The notes: generated from the sequence alone by a model not told the origin. 64,000 nt of DNA from Pseudarthrobacter naphthalenicus (GCF_029076445.1 NZ_JARESG010000014.1:1-64000); one strand, 5' to 3'; counted from the first letter of the stretch, positions 27,041-36,556 are shown. Numbers and translations: made by a program.

Positions 27041-28516
27041 CTACTGGACTGTGGCCGTCAGCCTGGCCACGTTATCGATGTAGCGGGCAGCAAGGGGCCG
27101 CTGACGCCACTCATCGAGTTTGAGCTCGGTCGAAATGTCCCGGTACGTGTTTTCCACCGCCCGCATGCTCTCCACGATGTCCGCTCCGAGCAGCATCACG
27201 GAGACTTCCAGGTTCAACGAGAAGGACCGCATATCCATGTTGCTGGAACCCAGGACGGCCACTTCGTCGTCGATGGTGAAGTGCTTGGCGTGCAGCACAA
27301 ACGGTGCCTTGTAGAGGTAAATCCTCACCCCGGCTTCCAGCAGCGCCTCGTAGTAGGAGCGCTGGGCATGGTGGACCAGGAACTGATCGCCCTTTTCCGA
27401 AACGAACAGCTCCACGTCCACGCCCCGCTGGGCGGCAGTGGTGATGGCGTAGAGGAGCGAGTCGTCGGGGACGAAGTACGGGCTGCAGATCGAAATCCGC
27501 TGCTGCGCGGAGTAGATCAGGGTGTTGAAGAGGCGGAGGTTGTTTTCCGTGATGAACCCGGGCCCGCTGGGCACCACCTGGGCCGTGACGGTGCCCGGCT
27601 CCGGGTTGGCCGGGAGCTGCAGCTGGTGTTCAAGGTTCTCGTCGGTCTCGCTGAGCCAGTCCGTGGCAAACACGACGTTCAGCGTGGTGACGATGGGCCC
27701 GCGCAGGCGTGCCATCAGTTCCACCCATTCGCGGCCGGCTTTACGGTGCTTGGGGTTGTTGTAGGACGGTTCAATCAGGTTCTGCGAGCCGGTGAAGGCG
27801 ATCTCTCCGTCCACCACCATGATCTTGCGGTGGTTCCGCAGGTCCGGGCGGCGCCACTGGCCTTGCGTGGGCAGCAGCGGGAGCATGCGCCGCCATTGGA
27901 TCTTGCTGGCCTTGAGGCGGTTGAGGAGGTTGCGGTAGCCCTTGACCCGCAGGGTGCCGATGTGGTCGAACAGCACCCGGACTTCAACCCCGCGCTCCGC
28001 TGCCTCTTCCATGGCGGTCAGGAGGTCGTTGGTGACGTGGTCCGTGCTCATGATGTAGAACTCGGCGTTGACGAACTTCCGGGCACCGCGGACCGCTTCC
28101 GTCATGGCCAGGATCGAGTCCGGGTAACCCGGAATAAGGTCCACGGAGTTGCCGTCCACCATCGGCAGGGACCCCAGCCGGCGGTTCAACTCCCCAGCGG
28201 ATTTCACCCAATCCGGGCCGGGGTAGTCGCTTTCGACGTCGGCCAGCGCCGAGATGCCGGCACGCACCCGGGTGTTGACGATCTCCTGCTGCGCCCGGCG
28301 CCGGCTGGATAGCCTGAAGTTCCCGAAAAGCAGGAACAGGGCCAGGCCGACGAACGGGACGAAGAAGATCCCCAGCAGCCAGGCCATGGCTGTGGTGGGG
28401 CGGCGGTTGCCGGGAATGATGCCGATGGCCAGCACCCTGATCACCAGATCCGCGATGCTCAGAAGCACCACAATCCACGTCGGCGCAGTACCGGCAAGCG
28501 AAATCGGCCACAACAC
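27041..28516 (-). CDS. cls: Cardiolipin synthase
   Basis: 491 residues: two N-terminal membrane helices, then two phospholipase D domains with HxKx4D motifs, NHRKIMVVDGEIAFTGSQN near residue 228 and HAKHFTIDDEVAVLGSSN near 406. It condenses phosphatidylglycerol into cardiolipin at the membrane. The frame is open far upstream, but that part would overlap the divergent pabC-like gene. GTG 28516 with GGGGG upstream gives a normal-length enzyme starting just before the first helix. Confidence 0.92.
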   Translation of the reverse strand: MLWPISLAGTAPTWIVVLLSIADLVIRVLAIGIIPGNRRPTTAMAWLLGIFFVPFVGLALFLLFGNFRLSSRRRAQQEIVNTRVRAGISALADVESDYPGPDWVKSAGELNRRLGSLPMVDGNSVDLIPGYPDSILAMTEAVRGARKFVNAEFYIMSTDHVTNDLLTAMEEAAERGVEVRVLFDHIGTLRVKGYRNLLNRLKASKIQWRRMLPLLPTQGQWRRPDLRNHRKIMVVDGEIAFTGSQNLIEPSYNNPKHRKAGREWVELMARLRGPIVTTLNVVFATDWLSETDENLEHQLQLPANPEPGTVTAQVVPSGPGFITENNLRLFNTLIYSAQQRISICSPYFVPDDSLLYAITTAAQRGVDVELFVSEKGDQFLVHHAQRSYYEALLEAGVRIYLYKAPFVLHAKHFTIDDEVAVLGSSNMDMRSFSLNLEVSVMLLGADIVESMRAVENTYRDISTELKLDEWRQRPLAARYIDNVARLTATVQ

Positions 28517-28609
28517 TGGAAATACCCCCGGGGAGTGCGCACCGGCGGACGGATTCCGGCCAGGCAATGACCACAGCTTATCCGCGCCCGGCCCGACTAA
28601 GCTGGAGCC

Positions 28610-29551
28610 ATGACCTCTCCCGCGCCCGTGGTGCTTGTTTTCCTTGACCCTGCCCGCCCGGAAGGCCGCCTGGCCGACGCTTCGCAGCCCCAGCTGATGG
28701 CGACGGACCAGGGCGCAACCCGCGGGGACGGCGTGTTCGAATCCATGCTCGCCGTGGGCGGGAACGTCCGGAAGCTGCAGGCCCACCTGAACCGGCTTGG
28801 CGCTTCCGCCGAAACCCTGGACCTGGTCATCCCCGCACAGGAGCAGTGGCGCGCGGCCATCACCACAGGCGTGGCTGAATACCGCTCCCAGCACCCGGCG
28901 CCTTCACCGGCCGAGGACGAACTGGTGGTCAAACTGGTGGCAACCCGCGGCCCGGAAGGTGCTGACTCGCCCACATGCTGGGTCCAGGTATCCCCCGTGG
29001 GTGCGCTGGGACGCCGGCAGCGCGAGGCCGGCATCGATGTGATCCTCCTGGACCGCGGGTACGACAGCGACGTTGCCGAGCGCGCCCCCTGGCTGCTGCT
29101 GGGCGCCAAGACCCTGTCCTACGCGGTGAACATGGCCGCGCTGCGGCACGCACATAAACAGGGCGCCGACGACGTCATTTTCCTTTCCGCCGACGGCCGG
29201 GTCCTGGAGGGCCCCACGTCCACGGTCCTGCTGGCCCATTTGGAAACAGCCGACGACGGCGCGGGCGCCACCCGCACCGTGCGCCGGCTCATCACGCCGC
29301 AGCTGGACACCGGCATCCTTCCCGGCACGTCCCAGAATGCGCTTTTCCGGGCTGCGAAGGCCGCAGGCTGGGAACTGGGCTACGGCCCGCTGGAGCCGCA
29401 GGACCTCCTGGACGCGGACGCCGTGTGGCTGATTTCCAGCATCCGCCTGCTGGCACCCGTGAACCACATCGACGGCAAGGAGATCGGCACGCCGGCACTC
29501 CAGAAACAGCTGACGGCCGAACTCAACGCTCTCTACGCAGGGATTCAGTAA
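28610..29551 (+). CDS. pabC: Class IV aminotransferase, aminodeoxychorismate lyase-like
   Basis: 313 residues of the PLP fold-type IV family. GDGVFESMLAVGG near the N-terminus, the lysine in LLGAKTLSYAVNMAALRHA (Schiff base), and DDVIFLSADGRVLEGPTSTV are characteristic. It probably releases pyruvate from aminodeoxychorismate to give 4-aminobenzoate, which suits the pabB gene 2 kb upstream; a branched-chain or D-amino-acid aminotransferase is possible. TAAGCT lies 6 nt before the ATG (28598-28603), and there is no ribosome site. It is divergent from cls. Confidence 0.8.
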   Translation: MTSPAPVVLVFLDPARPEGRLADASQPQLMATDQGATRGDGVFESMLAVGGNVRKLQAHLNRLGASAETLDLVIPAQEQWRAAITTGVAEYRSQHPAPSPAEDELVVKLVATRGPEGADSPTCWVQVSPVGALGRRQREAGIDVILLDRGYDSDVAERAPWLLLGAKTLSYAVNMAALRHAHKQGADDVIFLSADGRVLEGPTSTVLLAHLETADDGAGATRTVRRLITPQLDTGILPGTSQNALFRAAKAAGWELGYGPLEPQDLLDADAVWLISSIRLLAPVNHIDGKEIGTPALQKQLTAELNALYAGIQ

Positions 29552-29556
29552 GCCCC

Positions 29557-30039
29557 ATGACGGTGCGCAGCGCGGGCATCCTGCTGTACCGGCACGGCGG
29601 GGCGGGAGGGCTCGAAGTCTGGATCGGGCATATGGGCGGCCCGTTCTGGGCAGGCAAAAAAGTACACTCCTGGTCCCTTCCCAAGGGTGAATACCAGGAT
29701 GACGAGGACCCCCTGGTGGCGGCCCGGCGCGAGTTCACCGAGGAAATCGGCACCCCGCCACCTGCCGCTGACTACGTCCTGCTTGGCGAATTCCGCCAGC
29801 CATCAGGGAAGCGCATCACGGTATTCACCGCGGCGGCGGACTTCCAGCCCGCCGAAATTGTGAGTAACACGTTCCCCCTCGAATGGCCGAGGGGTTCCGG
29901 GACCATCCAGGACTTTCCCGAGATCGACGACGCCCGCTGGGTTTCCGAGGCCGATGCGCGCAGCAAGCTCGTCAAGGGTCAGCTCCCGATCCTTGATGCC
30001 CTCGTCAAAGACCTGTTGGAACGGCAGGATCATCCGTAA
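29557..30039 (+). CDS. NUDIX hydrolase
   Basis: 160 residues with a complete NUDIX box: G-EYQDD-E-DPLVAAR-REFTEEIG. The LEVWIGHMGGPFWAGKK segment resembles diadenosine/NTP-type NUDIX proteins (DUF-type WSLPKGE). It hydrolyses nucleoside diphosphates linked to another moiety; the substrate is unknown. It starts 5 bp after the pabC stop and so is probably cotranscribed. Confidence 0.9.
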   Translation: MTVRSAGILLYRHGGAGGLEVWIGHMGGPFWAGKKVHSWSLPKGEYQDDEDPLVAARREFTEEIGTPPPAADYVLLGEFRQPSGKRITVFTAAADFQPAEIVSNTFPLEWPRGSGTIQDFPEIDDARWVSEADARSKLVKGQLPILDALVKDLLERQDHP

Positions 30040-30049
30040 GGTTTGGTCC

Positions 30050-30514
30050 ATGAACTCGCACACGGATCCGATCATCAAATTGACCTTTGACGAATGCTGG
30101 GAGTTGCTCGCTGACGAAATCGTGGGCCGCCTGGCACTTGTGGTGGATGCCCATCCCGAGATCTTCCCCATCAACTACATCCTGCAGCGCAGGAGCATTG
30201 CCTTCCGCACCGCCGGCGGGACCAAGCTGTGGAGCGCGGCGTCGGAGCGGCCGGCGGCGCTTGAAATCGACGGCTACGATCCCGGTACCGAGCAGGCCTG
30301 GAGCGTCGTGGTGCGAGGCGATACGGAGTTGATCGAAGACCAGGCTGAAAGGGATGCCGTGGACGCCCTTCACCTGGAACCGTGGCAGCCCGGGGACAAG
30401 AACTTTTACATCCGGCTGACCCCGCGGGCGCTCACCGGCCGCCGGTTCCGGGTCAACAAACCGGACGTCTGGAACACCCGGGCCACGGACCGGCGCCGCG
30501 CGTCCTTCGAATAA
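30050..30514 (+). CDS. Pyridoxamine 5'-phosphate oxidase-like flavin/F420 split-barrel protein
   Basis: 154 residues. ECWELLADEIVGRLALVVD, PEIFPINYILQRRSIAFRT and the later VRGDTELIED are typical of the PPOX-like split barrel that binds FMN or F420. The exact reaction is unknown. The ATG at 30050 has TAAGGT 7 nt upstream and no ribosome site. Confidence 0.85.
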   Translation: MNSHTDPIIKLTFDECWELLADEIVGRLALVVDAHPEIFPINYILQRRSIAFRTAGGTKLWSAASERPAALEIDGYDPGTEQAWSVVVRGDTELIEDQAERDAVDALHLEPWQPGDKNFYIRLTPRALTGRRFRVNKPDVWNTRATDRRRASFE

Positions 30515-30523
30515 CCGCAAGCC

Positions 30524-31687
30524 ATGAGCAACGATGCCCGTATTCCCGTCATCCTGGGCGGCGCCCGCACCCCGTTCGGCAAGTTCCGCGGCGGGCTTTC
30601 AGGCCTCTCCTCAAGCGAACTGGGCGCCCACGCCATCCGCCACGCCCTGGCGCGGACCGGAGTCGCTCCGGAACAGATCCAGGCCGTCATCGTGGGCCAG
30701 GTGATCCAGGCCGGTGCCGGCCAGGGACCCGCACGGCAGGCCAGCCTCGCGGCAGGGATCGGCTGGGATGTGCCCACCGTAACCATCAACAAACTGTGCC
30801 TGTCCGGGCTGACCGCCGTGATCGACGCCGCCCGGATGATCCGCGCCGGGGAGGCCGACTTCATTGTGGCAGCTGGCCAGGAATCGATGACGAACGCCCC
30901 GCACCTGCTGCCCAGGCTCCGTGCCGGCGTGGCAATCGGCGACGCTGCGCTGCTGGATTCCTTGAATTTCGACGGCCTGCAGGACCCCCGTTCCGGTGAA
31001 CTGATGGGTTCGGCCACCGACGCCGGGAACGCCCGGCTTGGCATCGGCAGGGAGGACCAGGATGCCGTCGCGGCCCGTTCCCATCAGCGCGCGGAAGCCG
31101 CCCGGGCGGCCGGCATCCTGGCCGCGGAGATCGCTCCGGTTGAAGTGCCGCAACGCCGCGGCCCCGCCGTCGTGATTGATGCGGACGAGGGAATCCGGGC
31201 AGGTACGACGCCGGCGGGGCTTGCCGCCCTGAAGCCCGTCTTCTCCACAGCGGACTCAGCCACCATCACCGCCGGGTCCTCCTCACCGTTCTCCGACGGA
31301 GCGGCCGCCGTGATTGTGGCCAGTAAGGCCGCGGCGGAAGCGGCAGGACTGGCGTGGATCGCGGAAATCGGCAGCCACGGCCAGACCGCTGGACCGGACG
31401 GTTCGCTGCACTCCCAGCCTTCACGAGCGATTGAACGTGCCCTGAAACTGGAGGGGCTCGCCGTCGGGGAACTGGACCTCATCGAGGTCAACGAAGCCTT
31501 CGCCTCGGTGGTGCTGCAGTCCGCCAAGGACCTGGGCATCGACGCCGAACAGATCAACGCCGACGGCGGCGCCATCGCCTTGGGGCATCCGGTGGGTGCG
31601 TCGGGGGCGCGCCTGGTGCTGCACCAGGCCCTGGCACTGCAACGCCGCGGCGGCGGACAGGGCGAGGCGCTGATCCTCAAGGCCTGA
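30524..31687 (+). CDS. Acetyl-CoA C-acyltransferase (thiolase) lacking the C-terminal catalytic Cys
   Basis: 387 residues. The nucleophile is Cys92 (NKLCLSGLTAV), followed by EVNEAFASVV and the catalytic His355 in GGAIALGHPVGASGAR. At the C-terminus the family normally reads RRGGG-x6-LCGGGGQG, where Cys is the general base. Here it reads QRRGGGQGEALIL, with about ten residues including that Cys missing between two Gly-rich blocks. A slip between GGC-rich repeats would explain it. Without the second Cys the enzyme may be inactive. It is followed 38 bp later by an acyl-CoA ligase gene. Confidence 0.88.
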   Translation: MSNDARIPVILGGARTPFGKFRGGLSGLSSSELGAHAIRHALARTGVAPEQIQAVIVGQVIQAGAGQGPARQASLAAGIGWDVPTVTINKLCLSGLTAVIDAARMIRAGEADFIVAAGQESMTNAPHLLPRLRAGVAIGDAALLDSLNFDGLQDPRSGELMGSATDAGNARLGIGREDQDAVAARSHQRAEAARAAGILAAEIAPVEVPQRRGPAVVIDADEGIRAGTTPAGLAALKPVFSTADSATITAGSSSPFSDGAAAVIVASKAAAEAAGLAWIAEIGSHGQTAGPDGSLHSQPSRAIERALKLEGLAVGELDLIEVNEAFASVVLQSAKDLGIDAEQINADGGAIALGHPVGASGARLVLHQALALQRRGGGQGEALILKA

Positions 31688-31725
31688 CTCCCTCCGCCAA
31701 ATCAACGCCAGCCGGATAGGACACC

Positions 31726-33294
31726 ATGGACACTTTACTTACTGCCGAAGAGGGTTTCGGGACCATCTCCGTTGCCGCAATACTGGCTGAATCAGCCGCC
31801 CGTTTCCCGGAGTCCGCGGCCCTCGTGGTAGGCGAGGAGCGGGTGACCTACAGCGAACTCTGGGAACAGACTCGCGCTTATGCCGGTGCGTTGCGGGCCC
31901 GGGGCGTGGGCCACGCAAGCCGCGTGGCCCTGCTGATGCCCAACGTACCTGATTTCGCCAGGGTCTACTACGCGGTCCTCGCGCTGGGCGGCGTGGTGGT
32001 GCCATTACATGCGCTGCTGAAGGCCAGGGAGATCGAGTACGTGCTGCGCGACAGTGGCGCGCAGCTGCTCGTCTGCGCCGGGCCGCTCCTTGAAGAAGGT
32101 GCCAAAGGCGCCGCAGCCGCGGGTATCGACATCGTCACAGTGCTGGTGCCGGAGGGGACCGGGGCCGCCGCTCGGCTGGAGACAGAAGCGGCAGGAGCCG
32201 AGCCCATAAGTACGTGGCTGCCGCTGCGGCCGTCCGAGACGGCTACGATTCTCTACACATCGGGAACCACCGGCCAACCCAAGGGCGCCTTGGGCAGCCA
32301 CTTCGCCCTGGTTGAGCAGACAAATACGCTGCTGACCAGCACGTTCGACCTACGCCGCGGTGACGTCATCTTCGGCGGACTGCCGATGTTCCACACCTTC
32401 GGCCAGACGTGCGTCCTGAATTCGGGGCTCCGGGCGGGGGCCACCATCGTGATGCTGCCCAAATTCAGCGGCGAAGCAGCCCTGAATGCCCTGGCCCGCC
32501 ACAACATCAACATCTTCTTCGGCGTGCCCACCATGTACATCGCCCTGCTCGAAGCCGCCCGCACCAACCCCGGCCGGTCCAATGCCCTGCGGTACTGCAT
32601 CTCCGGCGGCGCGTCGCTGCCGATGGCGGTGATGGACAGGTTCAAGGCGGAATTCCGCTCGGATATCTACGAAGGCTATGGCCTGACCGAGACGTCCCCG
32701 GTTGCCACCTTCAACCATGTCGGAAAATCACCGCGGCCCGGAACGGTAGGACAGGCCATTTGGGGTGTCCAGGTGGAGATCGCGCGGGCGGACATCCAAA
32801 ATGCCATCGAACTGCTGCCTCCGGGTGAGTTAGGCGAACTGGTGGTCCGGGGGCACAACCTCTTCAAGGGCTACCTCAATCGCCACGAAGCAACTGCCGA
32901 GGCGATGGTGGACGGCTGGTTCCGGACCGGCGATCTGGGCACCAAGGACGGGGAAGGCTACCTCCGGATCCTGGACCGGAAGAAGGAGATGATTATCCGG
33001 AACGGCTTCAACGTCTACCCGCGCGAGGTGGAGGAAGTCCTCAGCCGGCACGCGGCGGTCCTCAGCGTTGCCGTCTATGGCGTCCCCGACGAAACACACG
33101 GGCAGGAGGTGGCGGCCGCCGTCGTCCTTAATCCGGGCAGCAGCGCCACCATTGATGAGCTGCGGGACTTCGCCGCGTCGGAACTTGCCGCCTACAAGTA
33201 TCCGCGGATCATCACCCTGGTCACGGAATTCCCTACCGGTCCCAGCGGCAAGGTCCTCAAGCGGGAACTCACCGCCCGTCACCAGGCCCCGTAG
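31726..33294 (+). CDS. Long-chain acyl-CoA ligase (AMP-forming)
   Basis: 522 residues, adenylate-forming family. Motifs: ILYTSGTTGQPKGALGSH (A3), YGLTETSP (A5), GWFRTGDLG (A7), DRKKEMIIRNGFNVYP (A8) and PTGPSGKVLKREL, with the catalytic A10 Lys. It activates a fatty or aromatic acid with ATP and CoA; chain-length preference is not visible. It lies just after the thiolase gene and probably shares its transcript for fatty-acid breakdown. Confidence 0.9.
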   Translation: MDTLLTAEEGFGTISVAAILAESAARFPESAALVVGEERVTYSELWEQTRAYAGALRARGVGHASRVALLMPNVPDFARVYYAVLALGGVVVPLHALLKAREIEYVLRDSGAQLLVCAGPLLEEGAKGAAAAGIDIVTVLVPEGTGAAARLETEAAGAEPISTWLPLRPSETATILYTSGTTGQPKGALGSHFALVEQTNTLLTSTFDLRRGDVIFGGLPMFHTFGQTCVLNSGLRAGATIVMLPKFSGEAALNALARHNINIFFGVPTMYIALLEAARTNPGRSNALRYCISGGASLPMAVMDRFKAEFRSDIYEGYGLTETSPVATFNHVGKSPRPGTVGQAIWGVQVEIARADIQNAIELLPPGELGELVVRGHNLFKGYLNRHEATAEAMVDGWFRTGDLGTKDGEGYLRILDRKKEMIIRNGFNVYPREVEEVLSRHAAVLSVAVYGVPDETHGQEVAAAVVLNPGSSATIDELRDFAASELAAYKYPRIITLVTEFPTGPSGKVLKRELTARHQAP

Positions 33295-33358
33295 CATACG
33301 AAGGCGACAGCACGTCCTGGGACGGGCCCTGAGGGGAGCGGGCCCCGCGAGGGACAGG

Positions 33359-35827
33359 TCAGGTGGGGATAATCCCGAACAGGACGCGTTTCTTCACCAT
33401 CACCCACAGCAGGCCCAGAATCGCCGCATACGCAGCGGTGTTGATCAGGATGTGTCCCTGCTGGAGGACCGGGATGTTGGCAATCACGGCGATCAGCACC
33501 ACGTGCAGGATGAAGACGTACAGCGTGGCCTGCCCCAGCGGAATGAGGAACCAGCCCAGGGCCCGCTCCACCGGTTTCCAGTACGCGGTGAGGAACGCGT
33601 AGGAGGCCACCACCAGGACCAGGACGTTGAGCAAACGGCCCGGGTCCAGGTAGGTGCGGGCAAAAAAGGCGTCGTACATCAGCCGGTAGGACGCGTCCGG
33701 GATGATGGCCAGGCGCAGGTCGAACCCGTTGGCGAGGTAAGGGTTGCACCAGGACAGGAACGCAAAAACAAACGCGAGCACCGTGGACGCCACCACTACC
33801 CAGTGGTGCGCCGACAACCAGGCAATGATGCGGTGCCGGTGGAACCCTGCCACGAGCCCCAGGACAAAGAGCACCTGCCAGACGAGCAGCGGGAAGGAGT
33901 CCTCAAACTGGGACGGCAGCAGCCTGACCCGGGTGGCAGCGCCCACCGCATACAGGCCCAGCGTTCCGGCCAGCACCCACAGGGCCTTGCCGCGGTTGAG
34001 CGCCGCCAGGATCAGCGGGCTCACGAGGAGCAGCACCACATAGAGCCCCATCACGTTGAACTGCCAGGGCCCGAATTGCAGGAGGATGATGGCGGGCAGG
34101 ACTTGGGCCGGGACCGGGAATTGCAGGAGCGTTTCCATGCCGGCGTACAGGTCATAGGTACGGCCGACGGCGTTGTGCCCGGCGCCGCCGGTTCCCTGGT
34201 CCACGTACGTGGTCAGCGCGTCGGTCTGGAAGAACGGCAGCAGCGAAAGCAGGAAGACGCCCACCAGGACGGCCAGGGCAGTCACGTACAGCTTGCCTGC
34301 CCGGCGGGAGGTCAGGTCAACCACCTTGCCGAAATCTTTCTTGACCCGCGGGCCGTAGACCGTCCCCACCACCAGTCCGGAGAACAGGACGAACAGCTCG
34401 GCGCCGGAGACAAACCCAACGGCCTCATGGGTGAATAGCTGGAACAGCGATGTCATGCCCAGGTGATTGACCACCACAAAAACGATGGCCAGCCCGCGGA
34501 GGAGGTCAACGCGGGAGTCCCGGTTCGACGGCACGCCATAGCCCCAGCCGGCCACCGCCCCCATGCGCCGCGGCAGCTGCCACAGGGCCACCAGGATGAT
34601 GAGCATGGCAGCGGCGACGCTCCAGGCCGCCGCCCCGGAGAGGGAATTGGCGCGGGCGGCCTGCTGGCCCCCGCTGACAGCCGTCACCGGCCCGGTGGTG
34701 AGCCCCGATTCCGTCAGTCTCTTGCCCGCTGCCTCGGCAATGCCGCTCCTGCCCGTCAGCCGCCAGTCGATGCTGATCACTCCGGTGTCCCGAGTGCTGG
34801 TCCGCTCATCCCAGACGACTGCCGCCATACGTGCGAACTCAGCGGAGGTGGCGGCGGCCAGGGTTTGGTCCCACCAGGATGTCTTGATGTCGGATTCCGC
34901 GGCGCCGCCCGCGGCCGGGCTGTAGAAGGCCGCTGTCTGGAGGAGCATGGGTTTGTTCCGCCCGGCGGCGTAGGCGGCATAGAAATTCTCATTGCCGGAC
35001 TGCGTCAGCATCGCGGACAGCTCGCCGGCAGCGGGGACGGTGTTCACGGCCGAGTTGCCGCCGGTGTCGTCGTGATACGCGGTGAGTCCCACCCACTCCA
35101 CCACGTCATCGCCGGGGTAGTACGGCGCGTAGGCGGAATCCGCGCCGTTCCAGTTTCCGTCGCCGTTGGTGTCCAGCAGGGCAAAGCCCTCGGACCCGGG
35201 GGCGGGAGCGTTCCTGCTCCGTTCAAAGGGGTAGTCCCGCCCAAGGTACGGCTGCCACACCATGACCGTGCCGGCGTCGTCCGCGGTTTTGAACGCCGCG
35301 GCAACGTTCCGGAAAGCCGTCTTGTAGGCGGCCGGCTGCTGGCCCCACTCCACCCAGCTGGAGTTCATGTCCGGGGCGAACCGGATCAGGACGGCGCCTT
35401 TGAAGCCAGCCGTCAGGTCCCCCACCTTGGCGGCGAAGTTTTTGGCGGCGGCCGCGTCCACCTGGTCCAGTGCTGCGGTGGGCCGCACCGTGAGAACCGC
35501 GTGGGAACCCTGGCCAGCGGCCTGGCCGAGGTACTCGCGGATGTCCTGTTCCTCGCCGGGCCCCACAGGCAGGGAAATCTCGTGCCCCAGCAGGGCCGGT
35601 GCAGCACCAAGCCGCTCGGCAAACCCTTGGGCTGAGTCCTCGCCCCACTCCAGGACGGCCCCCAGCAGGGGCTTGCCCTTCGCCGGCTCAGGCTCGGCCG
35701 CGTTCGCTGCGCCCGCGGGCAGCAGGCTCACCAGGAGGAAGAGTGCCGCGAGGAGCGCCGCCAACAGCGGGCCGCGCCTCCGGATGTCCGACGGCGGCAC
35801 GCGCCAAAGTGTGATGGCTGTAGGCAT
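33359..35827 (-). CDS. GH26-like secreted domain fused to an OpgC-type membrane acyltransferase
   Basis: 822 residues. Signal peptide (about 20-44), an ectodomain (about 50-385) and then about ten membrane helices. The ectodomain resembles GH26-type glycan hydrolases: RFAPDMNSSWVEWGQ, a calcium-binding-like DTNGDGNWNGAD, and KPMLLQTAAF. Where the GH26 pattern has acid Glu in HEMNG and nucleophile Glu in KPxxxxE, this protein has Asp153 and Gln297, so hydrolysis is doubtful. The membrane part (RVDLLRGLAIVFVVVNHLGM) is of the OpgC/acyltransferase-3 clan, which adds acyl groups to extracellular glucans. It probably modifies a surface polysaccharide bound by the ectodomain. The ATG is the first reasonable start. 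Confidence 0.75.
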   Translation of the reverse strand: MPTAITLWRVPPSDIRRRGPLLAALLAALFLLVSLLPAGAANAAEPEPAKGKPLLGAVLEWGEDSAQGFAERLGAAPALLGHEISLPVGPGEEQDIREYLGQAAGQGSHAVLTVRPTAALDQVDAAAAKNFAAKVGDLTAGFKGAVLIRFAPDMNSSWVEWGQQPAAYKTAFRNVAAAFKTADDAGTVMVWQPYLGRDYPFERSRNAPAPGSEGFALLDTNGDGNWNGADSAYAPYYPGDDVVEWVGLTAYHDDTGGNSAVNTVPAAGELSAMLTQSGNENFYAAYAAGRNKPMLLQTAAFYSPAAGGAAESDIKTSWWDQTLAAATSAEFARMAAVVWDERTSTRDTGVISIDWRLTGRSGIAEAAGKRLTESGLTTGPVTAVSGGQQAARANSLSGAAAWSVAAAMLIILVALWQLPRRMGAVAGWGYGVPSNRDSRVDLLRGLAIVFVVVNHLGMTSLFQLFTHEAVGFVSGAELFVLFSGLVVGTVYGPRVKKDFGKVVDLTSRRAGKLYVTALAVLVGVFLLSLLPFFQTDALTTYVDQGTGGAGHNAVGRTYDLYAGMETLLQFPVPAQVLPAIILLQFGPWQFNVMGLYVVLLLVSPLILAALNRGKALWVLAGTLGLYAVGAATRVRLLPSQFEDSFPLLVWQVLFVLGLVAGFHRHRIIAWLSAHHWVVVASTVLAFVFAFLSWCNPYLANGFDLRLAIIPDASYRLMYDAFFARTYLDPGRLLNVLVLVVASYAFLTAYWKPVERALGWFLIPLGQATLYVFILHVVLIAVIANIPVLQQGHILINTAAYAAILGLLWVMVKKRVLFGIIPT

Positions 35828-35916
35828 GCTGGTGTGAACCTTCCCCCCGGACGGTCATGTGATTGGCGGCCGCTGCCACCGCGAGAACTCTATCGGTGTT
35901 GCAGGCAGTGCCCTAT

Positions 35917-35952
35917 CAACGCCGTCAGTCAACACCGCCAGTCAACGCCGCC
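35917..35952. repeat. Short 13-bp direct repeat
   Basis: caacgccgtcagt (35917-35929), caacaccgccagt (35930-35942) and a truncated third copy to 35952, in the 129-bp gap before the OpgC-type gene. Confidence 0.6.
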
Positions 35953-35956
35953 CGAA

Positions 35957-36451
35957 TCAGCCGGCCAGGATGACCAGCCGCACCAGGCGCTGGGCGCAGG
36001 AGACCCGGACAAGGGTCGACGGCCCCGCAGCCGCCCGGTTGTTGACTCCGGTGTCATCGCACCAATCCAGGTTGTACGGGTACGCGGTGACGCCGGCTTC
36101 CCCCGGGGACATGTCTGCCGGGACGGTGAACACCAAAGTGAAGCCGCCGTCGTCGGTCATGGGGGCGAGCTCATCCAGGGCGGGCGTGCCGGCCGCGTTC
36201 AGCAGTTCCACCCGGACCCGGGCAGCCTGGCCGTAGCGCGCATCACAGCCGGCGTCCGGGGCGCTGACCGTCACCATGTCCCCAGGTTTCACTTCCGCCG
36301 GAATCACCGTGAACGCGGGCGGCATGCACGGCGGCGGTGCCACAACGTTCCGGCAGCTGTTGAGGGCAGCCGTGAGAATCGCGGCACACAGCACCACGGT
36401 GATGAGGCGCGGCCACGCGACGGTCAGGCGATTCCCCCGGTCTTTGCCCAT
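35957..36451 (-). CDS. Probable lipoprotein, unknown function
   Basis: 164 residues. A basic N-terminus, a hydrophobic segment (ITVVLCAAILTAAL) and a lipobox-like LNSC near residue 31 suggest a lipid-anchored protein, though Asn at -2 is unusual. The rest looks like a beta-rich extracellular domain with three further Cys. ATG 36451 is taken; an ATG at 36508 would add 19 polar residues. AACAAT 6 nt upstream could be the -10 of a leaderless transcript. No family recognised. Confidence 0.6.
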   Translation of the reverse strand: MGKDRGNRLTVAWPRLITVVLCAAILTAALNSCRNVVAPPPCMPPAFTVIPAEVKPGDMVTVSAPDAGCDARYGQAARVRVELLNAAGTPALDELAPMTDDGGFTLVFTVPADMSPGEAGVTAYPYNLDWCDDTGVNNRAAAGPSTLVRVSCAQRLVRLVILAG

Positions 36452-36556
36452 GGTCCGATTGTTGTGCCCGGTAGCGGCGGATGGAAGCACGTGTTGGTTA
36501 CGGAACATGACGCCGGCGGCCGTGCGGCGGGCCGGGCCGGGTGTTACGTTTTTGGG

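Noticed and set aside
28517-28894. Upstream extension of cls
   Set aside because: It would overlap the start and much of the divergent pabC-like gene, and its sequence is unlike any cardiolipin synthase N-terminus; GTG 28516 fits the family length.
33295-33358. Possible terminator between the acyl-CoA ligase and OpgC-type genes
   Set aside because: Only short GGGCCC and GTCCTGGGAC self-complementary pieces; no convincing continuous stem.
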